Positions 9,755 through 18,728 of a stretch of DNA of 38,574 bases are shown here, piece after piece; position 1 is the first letter of the stretch, and every line of letters begins with the position of its first letter. The DNA comes from Anaerolineae bacterium (GTDB lineage Bacteria; Chloroflexota; Anaerolineae; 4572-78; J111): contig JAFGDY010000298.1 in assembly GCA_016931895.1 (NCBI GenBank), forward strand, positions 1 to 38,574, written 5' to 3'. The notes beneath the pieces were generated by a model. The model worked only from the letters and a program-made list of their open reading frames with translations. It was not told where the DNA came from and searched no databases. The position numbers and the translations under genes are program-made.

Positions 9755-12700
9755 GTGTGTGTTGACGACACACCTAATCGGCGGTATACTTTATCCCAAA
9801 TCATTTTACGAAATCAGGGAATATTTTTGGTGCCCGGACTTGCCCTTAAACCACAATCTTATATCTTGGTCGTTGCCGTCTTGCTGCTGACTCTCTTTTT
9901 AACCTCTCCGACCGTAGCCCAGGAGACTGATAGCACCTTTGCTCCCGTTGTTGAAGAAATATTTCTGGCCTTAACCCCCACCGAGCGAGTCGGACAACTC
10001 TTTATGGTCTCCTTTAATGGCGCCGACGTAGGCCCTGATTCTGACCTGGCTGAACTGATTCAAACCTATCGCATTGGCGGCGTTGTGCTTTCCGCTCAAA
10101 ATAAAAATTTCACCAACAACCCGGATGCCCCCTTGCAAGTGTTGGCCCTGACCAATGCCTTGCAAACGCTGGCCCAAGAAGCGCCCCCCTCTTTGACCGA
10201 AAGCGGAATAATTACCCCTACTCTGGTCATCACCTCACCCCTTGCCACCACTGCCTCTCTTACCCCAACCTCTACCACCACGCCCACCGTTAAAACTTAC
10301 CCGCCCCTGCCTCTGTTCATTGCGGTTGGCCATGAAGGGAATGGCTTCCCCTATACTCAAATTCGGGGCGGCCTGACTGACATCCCAAATCAAATGGCTC
10401 TGGGGGCAACCTGGAGTCCAGAAAATGCTCGTTTAATCGGCCAGACCGTGGGCCAAGAGTTATCGCTATTGGGCGTTAATATGCTTTTTGGCCCCTCGTT
10501 AGACGTTCTGGACAATCCTCGCCCGGAACGGGGCGGGTCGTTGGGGACGCGCACGTTTGGGGGACATCCCTTTTGGGTGGGCAAAATGGGCCAGGCTTAT
10601 ATTAATGGGGTTCACGAGGGCAGCGCCAACCAGGTGCTCACCGTTGCCAAACATTTTCCCGGCTTTGGCAGCAGCGACCGGGAGATCAACCAGGGCGTAC
10701 CCACCATTTTAAAATCGTTGGATGATTTGCGTGAAACGGAATTACGCCCTTTTTTCCGGGTAACCCGTCTTGACCCGGAAAAACCGCAAGACATGGCTGG
10801 TTTAACGGATGGTTTGATGACGGCCCATGTCCGCTACCAGGGTTTGCGGGGCAATGTGCCCATCAGCCTGGATGCCAGAAACCTGCCCACTATTTTGGCT
10901 TTGAAAGAGTTTGTGCCCTGGCGTGAAGCCGGTGGCCTGATTGTCAGCGCGCCATTGGGCGCACCGGCTGCGCTGGAAGGGATTACTACCGGCGATAATT
11001 TTCCCGCGCGGCGTTTGGCCCAAGATGCCTTTTTGGCCGGCAGCGATATTTTGCTGCTGACCAATTTTTCCTTTGCCAATAAACCTGAAAACCAAATGGT
11101 CAATATCAAAAATGCCATTGGCTTTTTTCAAGAAAAATACGCCGGGGACCCTAATTTCCAGGCGGCGGTAGACAAAGCGGTCAAGCGCATCATCAAAGCC
11201 AAACTAAAACTGTACGGCCCAAACCTGTTAGAAACCAATCCGCAAAAACAGGTAGAAGATTTGGCCCTCTTAAATGAGCGGGCCATAGACCTTGATCAAA
11301 TTGTGCAAGCCGGCGTCACTCTGATTACGCCAATGACTCAAGCAGAGGTAGACCCTCTCCCAGACCCCCCCCAGCCTGGCGAGAGTATTCTCATTTTTAC
11401 CGACAACCGGCAGGCCCAGGATTGCCCCACTTGTCCTGAGTTTGACCTGGTTGGGACAACGGCTTTGCAGGAAATTATTTTGCAACTGTTTGGCCCGGAA
11501 GCCACCGGGCAAATACAGCCGGAACAAATCACCAGCCTTAGTTTTACCCAGTTAAAAGCAATGCTGGCCGAAGAAGCCCCGCTCGGTAGCACTGTCACCC
11601 AAGCCAGGATTGAAGCCGCCAATTGGATCATCTTTGTTATGCTTGATATCAATAGCGAAAAATATCCCCAATCTGATGCAGTTAGAGAACTCCTGCGTCA
11701 GCGCTACGATACCCTGCGCAACAAAAAGCTGGTGTTGTTTGCCTTTGACGCCCCTTATTTTTTAGACGAAACAGAGATCAGTCAATTGACCGCTTACTAC
11801 GGCTTTTACAGTAGAGGACGCGATTATCTGGAAGCCGCCGCCCGGCTGCTGTTTCAGCAATTTGAGCCGGTTGGCGCTTCGCCGGTGAGAATACCGGCCC
11901 TCGGCCCCCTTGATCTCAATCCCGACCCGACCCAGGTTATCCAATTGCAACCGGTGCAAACTATTGACAAAGACGGCAACATTAATCCCCTGGAAGAACA
12001 ACCCGAACCACGCACCTCTTTAGATTTGGCCGTGGGCGAGAGTATTCTGTTCCGCACCAGTGTGATTGTTGATAAAAATGGCCACCCGGTGCCCGATGGC
12101 ACGCCGGTAGATTTTTTTAGATTCTATCCATTGGAAGGGCTGTCGCTGGAACCGTTGAGAACCAGCACCGTGAGTGGCGTGGCCGAAATCACCATTGTCA
12201 AAGACCGGGACACGCCTTTGCAGGTAAGCGCCTCAAGCGACCTGGCCACTCAGGCCGTTCCTTTTGACATTGGCCCCGGCATTGTTAACACTCCCACGCC
12301 TACCATTACCCCTACCCCACCTCCTACAGAGACTTCTACCCCCACGTCTACTTTCACCATGACCCCTACCGTGGAAAATACGCCGACCATAACCCCCACG
12401 CCCGTCCCCACCCCCGCCCTGGTGCCACTTCCGCCGCCAAAACCTGTATCCTTTATTGACCTGTTTTATTCGCTGGTAGGCATGATCCTGATTGGAGGCA
12501 TTGCTTTTACCTTGGGTGGAGATCGTTTTTCGTTAGAGGAACGCATCCGCCCGACCCTGGTGGCCGTAGCCATTGGCCTGGTAGGTTACATTGGTTACAC
12601 CATTTTGGCTATGATGTATCCGGCTTCATCCCTGGCCGAACGGGGTGCGGCAGGTCACTGGGTAGCGCCGCTGATCAGCCTGGTGTTTGCTATTTTGGGG

Positions 12701-12907
12701 GTGGCGGCCTGGTTCTTGAAGCCGGGCCGGATTTTCTGGGTAAAAGATGTGGAACGTTTAAAAGCGTTTTGGAGGGAGAGCAGCTTAGGGGCTTATTTCG
12801 CTAATGGGGGTCTGCCGGCCCGTCTCCAATCCATTCTCCACAGTCAAGCCGGGCGTGAAAGTGAGAATGACGGCCAGGATCAGGAGGGCGGCAATGAGCG
12901 CCAGTAA
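9755..12907 (+). CDS. Membrane-anchored GH3-like protein lacking catalytic residues
   Basis: This is a 1050-residue surface protein. The GTG start at 9755 is backed by AAAGGA six bases upstream. A hydrophobic export segment (about 36-52) ends at TVAQ. The GH3/NagZ-like domain (about 65-500) shows VGQLFMVSF, GGVVLS and KHFPGFG (299-305). The NagZ Asp-x-His dyad site reads E-I-N, and the nucleophile loop reads VSAPLG, with Ala399 where Asp is expected. Hydrolysis of N-acetylglucosaminides is therefore unlikely. An Ig-like beta segment (about 760-840) is followed by a Thr/Pro linker (845-892), three membrane helices (about 899-987) and a charged cytoplasmic tail. The last 123 bases overlap the oppositely directed kinase gene. 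It probably has a binding or cell-wall-sensing role. Confidence 0.8.
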   Translation: MCVDDTPNRRYTLSQIILRNQGIFLVPGLALKPQSYILVVAVLLLTLFLTSPTVAQETDSTFAPVVEEIFLALTPTERVGQLFMVSFNGADVGPDSDLAELIQTYRIGGVVLSAQNKNFTNNPDAPLQVLALTNALQTLAQEAPPSLTESGIITPTLVITSPLATTASLTPTSTTTPTVKTYPPLPLFIAVGHEGNGFPYTQIRGGLTDIPNQMALGATWSPENARLIGQTVGQELSLLGVNMLFGPSLDVLDNPRPERGGSLGTRTFGGHPFWVGKMGQAYINGVHEGSANQVLTVAKHFPGFGSSDREINQGVPTILKSLDDLRETELRPFFRVTRLDPEKPQDMAGLTDGLMTAHVRYQGLRGNVPISLDARNLPTILALKEFVPWREAGGLIVSAPLGAPAALEGITTGDNFPARRLAQDAFLAGSDILLLTNFSFANKPENQMVNIKNAIGFFQEKYAGDPNFQAAVDKAVKRIIKAKLKLYGPNLLETNPQKQVEDLALLNERAIDLDQIVQAGVTLITPMTQAEVDPLPDPPQPGESILIFTDNRQAQDCPTCPEFDLVGTTALQEIILQLFGPEATGQIQPEQITSLSFTQLKAMLAEEAPLGSTVTQARIEAANWIIFVMLDINSEKYPQSDAVRELLRQRYDTLRNKKLVLFAFDAPYFLDETEISQLTAYYGFYSRGRDYLEAAARLLFQQFEPVGASPVRIPALGPLDLNPDPTQVIQLQPVQTIDKDGNINPLEEQPEPRTSLDLAVGESILFRTSVIVDKNGHPVPDGTPVDFFRFYPLEGLSLEPLRTSTVSGVAEITIVKDRDTPLQVSASSDLATQAVPFDIGPGIVNTPTPTITPTPPPTETSTPTSTFTMTPTVENTPTITPTPVPTPALVPLPPPKPVSFIDLFYSLVGMILIGGIAFTLGGDRFSLEERIRPTLVAVAIGLVGYIGYTILAMMYPASSLAERGAAGHWVAPLISLVFAILGVAAWFLKPGRIFWVKDVERLKAFWRESSLGAYFANGGLPARLQSILHSQAGRESENDGQDQEGGNERQ

Positions 12908-13831
12908 AACCCGGTTGCGCCAAAAAACAGCCCGCCAGCCATTAACTCGCTCTCCGTTCACCACAATCGGCGCGCCGGTGAGCAACTCTCGCCGAAATTG
13001 TTCAATGTTGGCCGGACGTTCTTCCGGGTGCAAGCCCATGGCGTGAAGCACGGCATGCTCTGTTTGCAGCGAAACATCAGGGTTAATAGTTCTGATGCTC
13101 AGAGGCGGTTGTTTTTTAGCCTGAATGTAGCGCGTTTTGGCATCGGGCGGTGGCTGGTTGGTGAGCAGGTGGTACAGGGTAGCGCCCAACGAATAAACAT
13201 CGGAGCGACCATCGGTATGGCCGGTGTCGCCCCCAATCTGTTCCAGGGGCGCATATTGGATGGTTACCCGGCCTTGCAAAACTGTCACCGTGCGATTATC
13301 GTCGGGCAGCAACAGTTTGACCAGGCCAAAGTCAACCAGTTTAATGGTGCCGTTAGGGGTAACTTTAATATTTGAAGGTTTTATATCCCGGTGGAGAACA
13401 GGAGGGTCTTGTTGATGCAGGTGCTCCAAAGCGTTGATCAACTGCTCGGTCCAGAGGAGCGCCTGCTTTTCAGGAATAAAGGCTTGACGATGTCTGGCGT
13501 TTTCAATGATTTCGCGTAAATCTTGGCCAGGCACAAAATCCATTACCAGGTATTCACGGCCATTAAAAAAGAAAAAATCCGACACTTTGGGCAGGTTAGG
13601 ATGGTCTAAACGGGCCAATACACTTGCTTCCCGGTGAAAGGCCGCTTGAATTTGCTCCTGGTGTTCTTTGGAGGCATTGGGGTCTAAATAAACTTCCTTA
13701 ATGGCGCACAGGCGACCTTCCAGGCGCAGATCTTCGGCCTGGTAAATGGCTCCCATTCCCCCCTGACCCACCAGGTCCAGAATGCGATACCGAGACCACA
13801 AAATAGTGCCGGAATTCAATATTCCTGACAT
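12785..13831 (-). CDS. Membrane-anchored Ser/Thr protein kinase
   Basis: This 348-residue Hanks-type kinase starts at ATG 13831 (MSGILNSG), with GGAGAAG upstream; an in-frame TTG 90 bases earlier is unlikely. The catalytic domain (about 14-285) has the glycine loop GQGGMG (22-27), the ATP-binding lysine in CAIKEV, the HRDIKPSN catalytic loop (148-155) and DFG (167-169). A single membrane helix near the C-terminus (LLALIAALLILAVILTF) is followed by a short tail. There are no PASTA repeats, so it lacks the usual muropeptide sensor. Its stop lies inside the GH3-like gene (tail-to-tail overlap of 123 bases). It is divergent from the FHA regulator gene, which suggests a phospho-threonine signalling pair. 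Confidence 0.92.
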   Translation of the reverse strand: MSGILNSGTILWSRYRILDLVGQGGMGAIYQAEDLRLEGRLCAIKEVYLDPNASKEHQEQIQAAFHREASVLARLDHPNLPKVSDFFFFNGREYLVMDFVPGQDLREIIENARHRQAFIPEKQALLWTEQLINALEHLHQQDPPVLHRDIKPSNIKVTPNGTIKLVDFGLVKLLLPDDNRTVTVLQGRVTIQYAPLEQIGGDTGHTDGRSDVYSLGATLYHLLTNQPPPDAKTRYIQAKKQPPLSIRTINPDVSLQTEHAVLHAMGLHPEERPANIEQFRRELLTGAPIVVNGERVNGWRAVFWRNRVLLALIAALLILAVILTFTPGLTVENGLETGRQTPISEISP

Positions 13832-13872
13832 TTTAACTTTTTCTTCTCCAACTTTTGGCGTGTTGATACTTA

Positions 13873-13892
13873 CGGCCGCCGTTGAACGGCCG
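13873..13892 (-). promoter_or_regulatory. GC-rich hairpin in the kinase 5' leader
   Basis: CGGCCG (13873-13878) can pair with CGGCCG (13887-13892) over an 8-base loop, 40-60 bases before the kinase ATG at 13831. It lies in the 177-base divergent gap with the FHA gene and could be an operator or leader hairpin. An AAGGAGG lies just upstream of it on the minus strand without a usable ATG. Confidence 0.3.
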
Positions 13893-14008
13893 CAACTATC
13901 CTCCTTTGAGGTAAGATACAAATTTACCCAATGATAGCTTAATCTAACAAACCTTTTCTGTCAAAAGCTTCAGGCCTAATTTATGAATTTATGCAGGAGG
14001 CAACCACA

Positions 14009-14656
14009 ATGATGTATCAAGAAGTCGCTATGTTATTGGTGCAGGAAGGAAATAGTCCCAAAACACAGTGGTTTTTAACCGAGCCGACCATGATTATTGG
14101 CCGCGACGCCACCAGCGACGTGCAAATTGACGACCGCCAGGTATCCCGGCGCCATGCCGAAATCAGCCGTACCCCCAAAGGTTATACTATCCGCGATTTA
14201 GGCAGCAAAAACGGCACCTTTCTCAACGGCGAAGCCATTTCCGCCGAGCCTCAATTTATCCGCACCGGCGACGAGTTAAGCATTGCCCTGTGCGCCAAAC
14301 TAACCTTTATTGAAGACGACGCCACCGCGCCGGCCGTGCCCCTGCAACGACGCGAAGCGGCCATTAAAATGGATTTTGCCGCCAAACGGGTGTGGATCAA
14401 CGGCCAGGAAGTTGCGCCGCCGCTGTCCGTAGCCCAGTACACCTTGTTAGAACTTTTATACCGGAACGCGGGCAACGTGGTTTCGCGGGACAAGGTGGTG
14501 GAAACCGTTTGGTCGGCGGATGAGGCGGAAGGCGTTTCAGAACAAGCCATTGACGCCCTGGCCCGCCGCCTGCGCGAGCGTATCGGCGAGATTGACCCGG
14601 ATAACAAGCTGTTTGAAACCGTGCGGGGATACGGGTTCCGGTTGAATTTATCGTAA
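14009..14656 (+). CDS. FHA-domain winged-helix transcriptional regulator
   Basis: This is a 215-residue fusion of a phospho-threonine-binding FHA domain with an OmpR-type winged-helix DNA-binding domain. The ATG at 14009 is eight bases after AGGAGG; an upstream in-frame ATG at 13991 precedes the ribosome site and is rejected. FHA residues are GR (31-32), SRRH (46-49) and the DLGSKNGTFLNG block with N68/G69. The winged helix spans about 125-213 and ends in the RGYGFRL wing. It has no receiver: regulation would come from binding a protein phosphorylated on Thr, for which the kinase encoded divergently at 12785-13831 is the natural source. Compare mycobacterial EmbR, which has the reverse domain order. 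Confidence 0.9.
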   Translation: MMYQEVAMLLVQEGNSPKTQWFLTEPTMIIGRDATSDVQIDDRQVSRRHAEISRTPKGYTIRDLGSKNGTFLNGEAISAEPQFIRTGDELSIALCAKLTFIEDDATAPAVPLQRREAAIKMDFAAKRVWINGQEVAPPLSVAQYTLLELLYRNAGNVVSRDKVVETVWSADEAEGVSEQAIDALARRLRERIGEIDPDNKLFETVRGYGFRLNLS

Positions 14657-14682
14657 GGGTCCAAACAGCTTGCGGCTGAATA

Positions 14683-15522
14683 TTAAGCGCCCGGCTCACT
14701 ACCCAACTTTACAGGGCCGCTCGCCGTCAAATGAACCCGGGTGAGGCCATTTTTTATCCACGCCGGCGCCCGCGCCTGGCCTTCCCGGGCCAAGACCAAC
14801 ATCATTCCAAAAATAACCAGGATATTGGTCAGCAAAAAGAAGATGAATTCCTCCAGGGGTAAACGGTTACCCAGAAAGATGTTGAGGGATTGGGCCGGGT
14901 TGATGGTCCAGGTGCCGGATTGAATGGCCAGGGCGTCGGCAAAGCTGAGGTAAAACAGCAAGGGCAACAGGGTTGCCGCCACCAGCCGCCGGTGTCGCCA
15001 GAGGATGTCGGCGCCAAAGGCTGTTTGCAGCATAATGGGCGGCAAAGCCCAGATCAACTGTAGGGCCAGGTATGTGCCCGGCGCCCAACCCCGGACCAGG
15101 ATAAGCCCCGCTATTACCCAAATTAAACCCAAAACCGCCGTTGAGATCCGGCGTAGTTGTTGGGCGTAAGGCAGGGGCCGGGGGTCAAACTTGAGCCGGC
15201 GGGCCAGGTACAACCACCACAACCCGGCCAGAAAAGTTTGCAACACAAAAAAAATGTATTCCTCAATTGGCACCCAGCCCAGGGTAACGCCGGTAACCAG
15301 AGTGGGGTTGTACCACCATACGGCCGTGGCCACCAGGTAGTTGTCCCAGGGGGTGGTATAAACAACGGCCACTACCACGTGCGCCAGCAGCACTATCCAG
15401 GCCGGATAACTTTGCCATTCATGGGGCAGTGTGATCCCCCGCTGCCTATCGCGCCAGGTTAAGCCACCAAGCACCGCCAGGGGAATAAGGAGAAACAGAG
15501 CCAGAAAAGTAAAATAGCTCAT
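14683..15522 (-). CDS. crtYcd: Lycopene cyclase, fused CrtYc/CrtYd type
   Basis: This 279-residue integral membrane protein is built of two related halves of the lycopene cyclase domain. The first half has YTTPWDNYLV (PWDN at 58-61), VWWY and PIEEYIFFVLQT (85-96). The second has GTWTIN and PLEEFIFFLLTN (222-233). These are the hallmark motifs of the heterodimeric CrtYc/CrtYd cyclases, here in one chain, as in some archaea and bacteria. It converts lycopene ends to beta rings. Six or seven hydrophobic helices are visible. It follows folE with a gap of two bases and so belongs to the folK-folE-crtYcd operon. Phytoene synthase and desaturase genes are not in this window. Confidence 0.92.
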   Translation of the reverse strand: MSYFTFLALFLLIPLAVLGGLTWRDRQRGITLPHEWQSYPAWIVLLAHVVVAVVYTTPWDNYLVATAVWWYNPTLVTGVTLGWVPIEEYIFFVLQTFLAGLWWLYLARRLKFDPRPLPYAQQLRRISTAVLGLIWVIAGLILVRGWAPGTYLALQLIWALPPIMLQTAFGADILWRHRRLVAATLLPLLFYLSFADALAIQSGTWTINPAQSLNIFLGNRLPLEEFIFFLLTNILVIFGMMLVLAREGQARAPAWIKNGLTRVHLTASGPVKLGSEPGA

Positions 15523-15524
15523 CC

Positions 15525-16181
15525 CTAATCATCAAACCGGCGACGACCAATATGCTCCATAAATTCGGACCGGGTTTTGGGATCGTTTTTGAAAAGACCC
15601 CGCACGGCGCTGGTAACCATACTGGCATTGGCTTTTTTCACGCCGCGCATCATGCTGCACATGTGGACCCCTTCGGCCACTACGGCCACGCCTTGCGGAT
15701 TGAGGATTTCATTGATAAAGTCCGCAATTTGCTCGGTCATGCGCTCTTGCACCTGCAAACGGCGGGCAAACATCTCCACGATGCGGGGGATTTTGCTCAA
15801 GCCAATCACCTTGCCGTTGGGAATGTAAGCCACATGCACTTTACCATAAAAAGGCAGCATGTGATGCTCGCACATACTATAATAGTCAATATCCTTAACT
15901 ATAACCATTTCACTGTAATCAACCGTAAACAGGGCCTCGTTGATCATCTTGACCGGATCGGTGTGGTAACCGGCCAATAACTCATCGTACATGCGGGCCA
16001 CCCGGTCCGGCGTGCGTTGCAACCCCTCGCGGTTGGGGTCCTCGCCCACATTGAGTAAAAGCGTGCGGACGGATTCTTCGATGGCCGCCTTTTTCTCGTC
16101 TTTTTCCTCTTTATGCGTCCCGTTAGGACTGAGTTGGAACAATTCCTCTAATCGTTCCACATCCATAATAAAGGTTTCCAT
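15525..16181 (-). CDS. folE: GTP cyclohydrolase I
   Basis: This enzyme opens GTP to 7,8-dihydroneopterin triphosphate, the first step of folate/tetrahydropterin synthesis. It has 218 residues, with the family blocks [16 protein letters not shown] (47-62), [22 protein letters not shown] (100-121), [20 protein letters not shown] and [11 protein letters not shown]. The zinc ligands C104, H107 and C175 are present. AGGAGAG precedes the ATG. The N-terminal about 35 residues are charged and variable, as is usual. It lies between folK (26-base gap) and crtYcd (2-base gap), so translation with both neighbours is probably coupled. Confidence 0.96.
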   Translation of the reverse strand: METFIMDVERLEELFQLSPNGTHKEEKDEKKAAIEESVRTLLLNVGEDPNREGLQRTPDRVARMYDELLAGYHTDPVKMINEALFTVDYSEMVIVKDIDYYSMCEHHMLPFYGKVHVAYIPNGKVIGLSKIPRIVEMFARRLQVQERMTEQIADFINEILNPQGVAVVAEGVHMCSMMRGVKKANASMVTSAVRGLFKNDPKTRSEFMEHIGRRRFDD

Positions 16182-16207
16182 TTTTTTCTCTCCTTACATA
16201 AAATTTG

Positions 16208-16777
16208 TCAACTTAGGTTTTTTGGGTTCTCAAACGTGTTTAGGCCCAAACCCGGTTTGGGAACAAGTTGGGCCAATGCTTGCGATACAGCCGGGTGCAG
16301 GCGCATTTTTTGCTCATTGCGGTCAAAACGCCGGGCAATGTCGCGCAAAGTTTGGCCGGTTTCAGGATGCCGATAATCAGGCGCAATCTGAGCCAAGGGG
16401 ATGGCCACAAAAGGACGTTCTATAACTTCCGGGTCGGGAATATGCCGGTTATCCAGGTCAAAAATCTGGTCGTTAAAGAGCATGATGTCAATATCAATAG
16501 GGCGAGGGCCAAATTTATCCCCGTTGCGCACGCGACCCAACTTATCCTCAATCCGGCGGATGATCTTGTGTTTGAACGTTTCCGGCGGGTAATTGGTTTC
16601 AACCACAGTGGCCGCATTTAGAAAATTAGGTTGCTCAGCAACTCCCCAGGGCAAGGTTTCCCAAACCGGCGAAACAGCCACCAATTTGCCGGCCCGGGCC
16701 AGCATCTCGACCGCTTTTGCCAGATTTTCTTCCGGGTGAATGTTTGATCCCAACGAAAGAAAGGCCAGATTAGACAT
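16208..16777 (-). CDS. folK: 6-hydroxymethyl-7,8-dihydropterin pyrophosphokinase
   Basis: FolK transfers pyrophosphate from ATP to 6-hydroxymethyldihydropterin in folate synthesis. The ATG at 16777 (MSNLAFLSLGSN) follows AGGAGG by six bases; the frame extends 18 codons upstream but without support. Motifs are LSLGSNIHPEENL at the start, VWETLPWG, QPNFLNA and the magnesium-binding GPRPIDIDIMLF (90-101, D95 and D97). The protein has 189 residues, about 25 longer than usual, owing to a C-terminal tail that is not conserved in the family. It is the first gene of the folK-folE-crtYcd operon. No folP or folB is seen nearby. Confidence 0.94.
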   Translation of the reverse strand: MSNLAFLSLGSNIHPEENLAKAVEMLARAGKLVAVSPVWETLPWGVAEQPNFLNAATVVETNYPPETFKHKIIRRIEDKLGRVRNGDKFGPRPIDIDIMLFNDQIFDLDNRHIPDPEVIERPFVAIPLAQIAPDYRHPETGQTLRDIARRFDRNEQKMRLHPAVSQALAQLVPKPGLGLNTFENPKNLS

Positions 16778-16874
16778 TGTAACCTCCTTTCCTGATTCCC
16801 CCTGTGCCAAAGTTGGTTTTGGCACAGGCATAGCTTAATTTACCGCGTAATTCCTGACATCTTCTGTCAGAAAG

Positions 16875-17062
16875 GTAAATATTTTTGAAATATTGGAATG
16901 GTTCATAAAACACGAGAATTAATTTTACACTTTCGACGAACGACCATTGACGAACAAAAATGGCGGACATTCGGCTATTTTTGTTCGTCAATGGTCGTTT
17001 GTCGTTCGTCAGGTGAAAAAGTGTCAACAGAGTTATGAATCATCCCGAAATATTTTTCCGGT
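16875..17062. repeat. Long imperfect palindrome with perfect 23-bp core arms
   Basis: Core arms 16939-16961 and 16977-16999 are perfectly complementary (23 bases: AACGACCATTGACG then AACAAAAAT) over a 15-base loop. The symmetry continues outward imperfectly: GGAATGGTTCATAA near 16895 mirrors the complement of TTATGAATCATCC near 17034, and ACACTTT near 16928 mirrors AAAGTGT near 17019. A repeated GACGAAC unit sits inside the arms. The element fills the gap between photolyase and folK (16778-17096), which contains no gene. It resembles a miniature inverted-repeat element or a large transcription-ending hairpin for the photolyase gene, although there is no T-run. Confidence 0.8.
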
Positions 17063-17096
17063 TTGTCTTTATACGACGATGCTTCAAATTCATTTC

Positions 17097-18524
17097 TTAT
17101 CCGGCCGGAAATGTCTGACTATTTCTGGCCCCGGCATAAGCCGCCAAAACGCGCTCGCGCGCCCTGATATGGTTTACTAATGGAGCCGGGTAATTACGCC
17201 CAATCAGGCCCTTGGTTTTTTGCTGCATAGCCAGCGGCATTTGCCAGGGTGTATGAATATATTTTTCAGGCACGCCGGCCAGTTCCGGCACCCAACGGCG
17301 CACATAGTGGCCATGGGGGTCAAACTTTTGCCCCTGCAAAATGGGGTTAAAAACCCGAAAATAGGGTGCGGCATCGGTGCCGACGCCGGCAACCCACTGC
17401 CAGCCGCCGTTGTTGGCCGCCGGGTCGCCATCAATTAGCTGCTGCATAAACCAGCGTTCGCCCCAACGCCAATCAATGAGCAAATCCTTAACCAGAAACG
17501 AGGCCGCAATCATCCGGGCGCGGTTGTGCATCCAGCCGGTTTGCGCCAGTTGGCGCATAGCCGCGTCTACCACCGGGTAGCCGGTGCGACCCTCGCGCCA
17601 GGCGGCAAAATCGTTTTCATCATTCAACCAGGGTATCCGGTTGTACTGGGGCCGGAAACTTTGACCGCGCGCCTGGGGAAAATGATACAAAATTGACATG
17701 TAAAATTCTCGCCAGATCAGTTCATTGAGCCAGGTTTCGGCTCCTTTGCGCGCCTGGGCGTTGGGCGCAGTTTTGATAGCCTGACGCGCAGCAACCGCTG
17801 CTTGCCGCGCCGAGAGCATGCCCAGGCGCAAGTACGGCGAGAGTTGCGCCGTACCGGCCCTATCCAGCCGATTGCGTTGATTGGCGTAATCAAAAATCCG
17901 CTGCCGGGCAAAGTGGGCCAGCCGGCGTTGGGCTTCGGTTTCACCTGCCGGAAAAGGTGTTGGCCGCGAGAGGTCTGGTTGGGGGAGGATGTCTTCGCTG
18001 GCCAACGTTGCCAGCGTTGAGATCATCTCCGGCGCAGACAGCAAGTCTGGCGCTTGGGGCATGGGCAAGTTTTTCCAGGCCCGGCTAAAGGGCGTAAACA
18101 CCGTATAGGGGTGGCCGTTTGTTTTCAACACTATCGAGGGATGGTGAACCGTTAGCCCTCCGCTTACTTGTAGGGGTAAGGCCATAGCGATTTTTTCATC
18201 GCGGCGGCGGGCATAGGGCGAAAAATCGGCTTCGGCAAAGATTAAGTCGGCTTTGCTTTCGGCCAGCAGCCGGGTTAGCTCAGACTTTGGCTCGCCGTGC
18301 CGGATAATCAAGCGGCTGCCCCTGGCCTGCAAATCGGCGTCTAACCGGCGCAGACCTGCCCCTAAAAAAGCCAACCGTTTGCGGCCTGCATAAGGCGAGT
18401 TGAGCAATATCGGATCGAAAATGAACAGGGGGACGACCTGGGTGGCAGAGGCCAAAGCCTTGCTAAGCGTCTGGTTGTCGGACAAACGTAGATCGCGACG
18501 GATCCACCAAATGGCTGTGGTCAT
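17097..18524 (-). CDS. phrB: Deoxyribodipyrimidine photolyase (CPD class I type)
   Basis: This 475-residue light-driven DNA repair enzyme splits cyclobutane pyrimidine dimers. The N-terminal alpha/beta antenna domain (1-130) starts [13 protein letters not shown]. The C-terminal FAD domain has [63 protein letters not shown] and [24 protein letters not shown]. Electron-transfer tryptophans fall at the usual places in these blocks. AAGGAAG lies just upstream of the ATG. The nearest gene upstream is a transposase remnant, and a plausible TATAAT is at 18564-18569 on this strand. Distinction from (6-4) photolyase or cryptochrome rests on the bacterial PhrB-like FAD-domain sequence. Confidence 0.94.
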   Translation of the reverse strand: MTTAIWWIRRDLRLSDNQTLSKALASATQVVPLFIFDPILLNSPYAGRKRLAFLGAGLRRLDADLQARGSRLIIRHGEPKSELTRLLAESKADLIFAEADFSPYARRRDEKIAMALPLQVSGGLTVHHPSIVLKTNGHPYTVFTPFSRAWKNLPMPQAPDLLSAPEMISTLATLASEDILPQPDLSRPTPFPAGETEAQRRLAHFARQRIFDYANQRNRLDRAGTAQLSPYLRLGMLSARQAAVAARQAIKTAPNAQARKGAETWLNELIWREFYMSILYHFPQARGQSFRPQYNRIPWLNDENDFAAWREGRTGYPVVDAAMRQLAQTGWMHNRARMIAASFLVKDLLIDWRWGERWFMQQLIDGDPAANNGGWQWVAGVGTDAAPYFRVFNPILQGQKFDPHGHYVRRWVPELAGVPEKYIHTPWQMPLAMQQKTKGLIGRNYPAPLVNHIRARERVLAAYAGARNSQTFPAG

Positions 18525-18563
18525 ATCTTCCTTATGAATTTGTTGTTTAGTATTTGTCTATAT

Positions 18564-18569
18564 ATTATA
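18564..18569 (-). promoter_or_regulatory. Putative -10 element for photolyase
   Basis: On the minus strand this reads TATAAT, 40 bases before the phrB start. No convincing -35 is present. The rest of 18525-18728 is AT-rich with no gene that I can support. Confidence 0.35.
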
Positions 18570-18728
18570 CATATATCATTAGGATAAGATTAATATTACC
18601 GGCAACTTTTTTGCAATATCTAGACAAATAGTGGCATTTGCGGCTGCCATCTTTTTTTGAGGCTTGTGTGCAAGGGGCTTGTGATGTGAACCAATCCAAC
18701 CAAGAGGTGAAACGATTAACATTAACTA

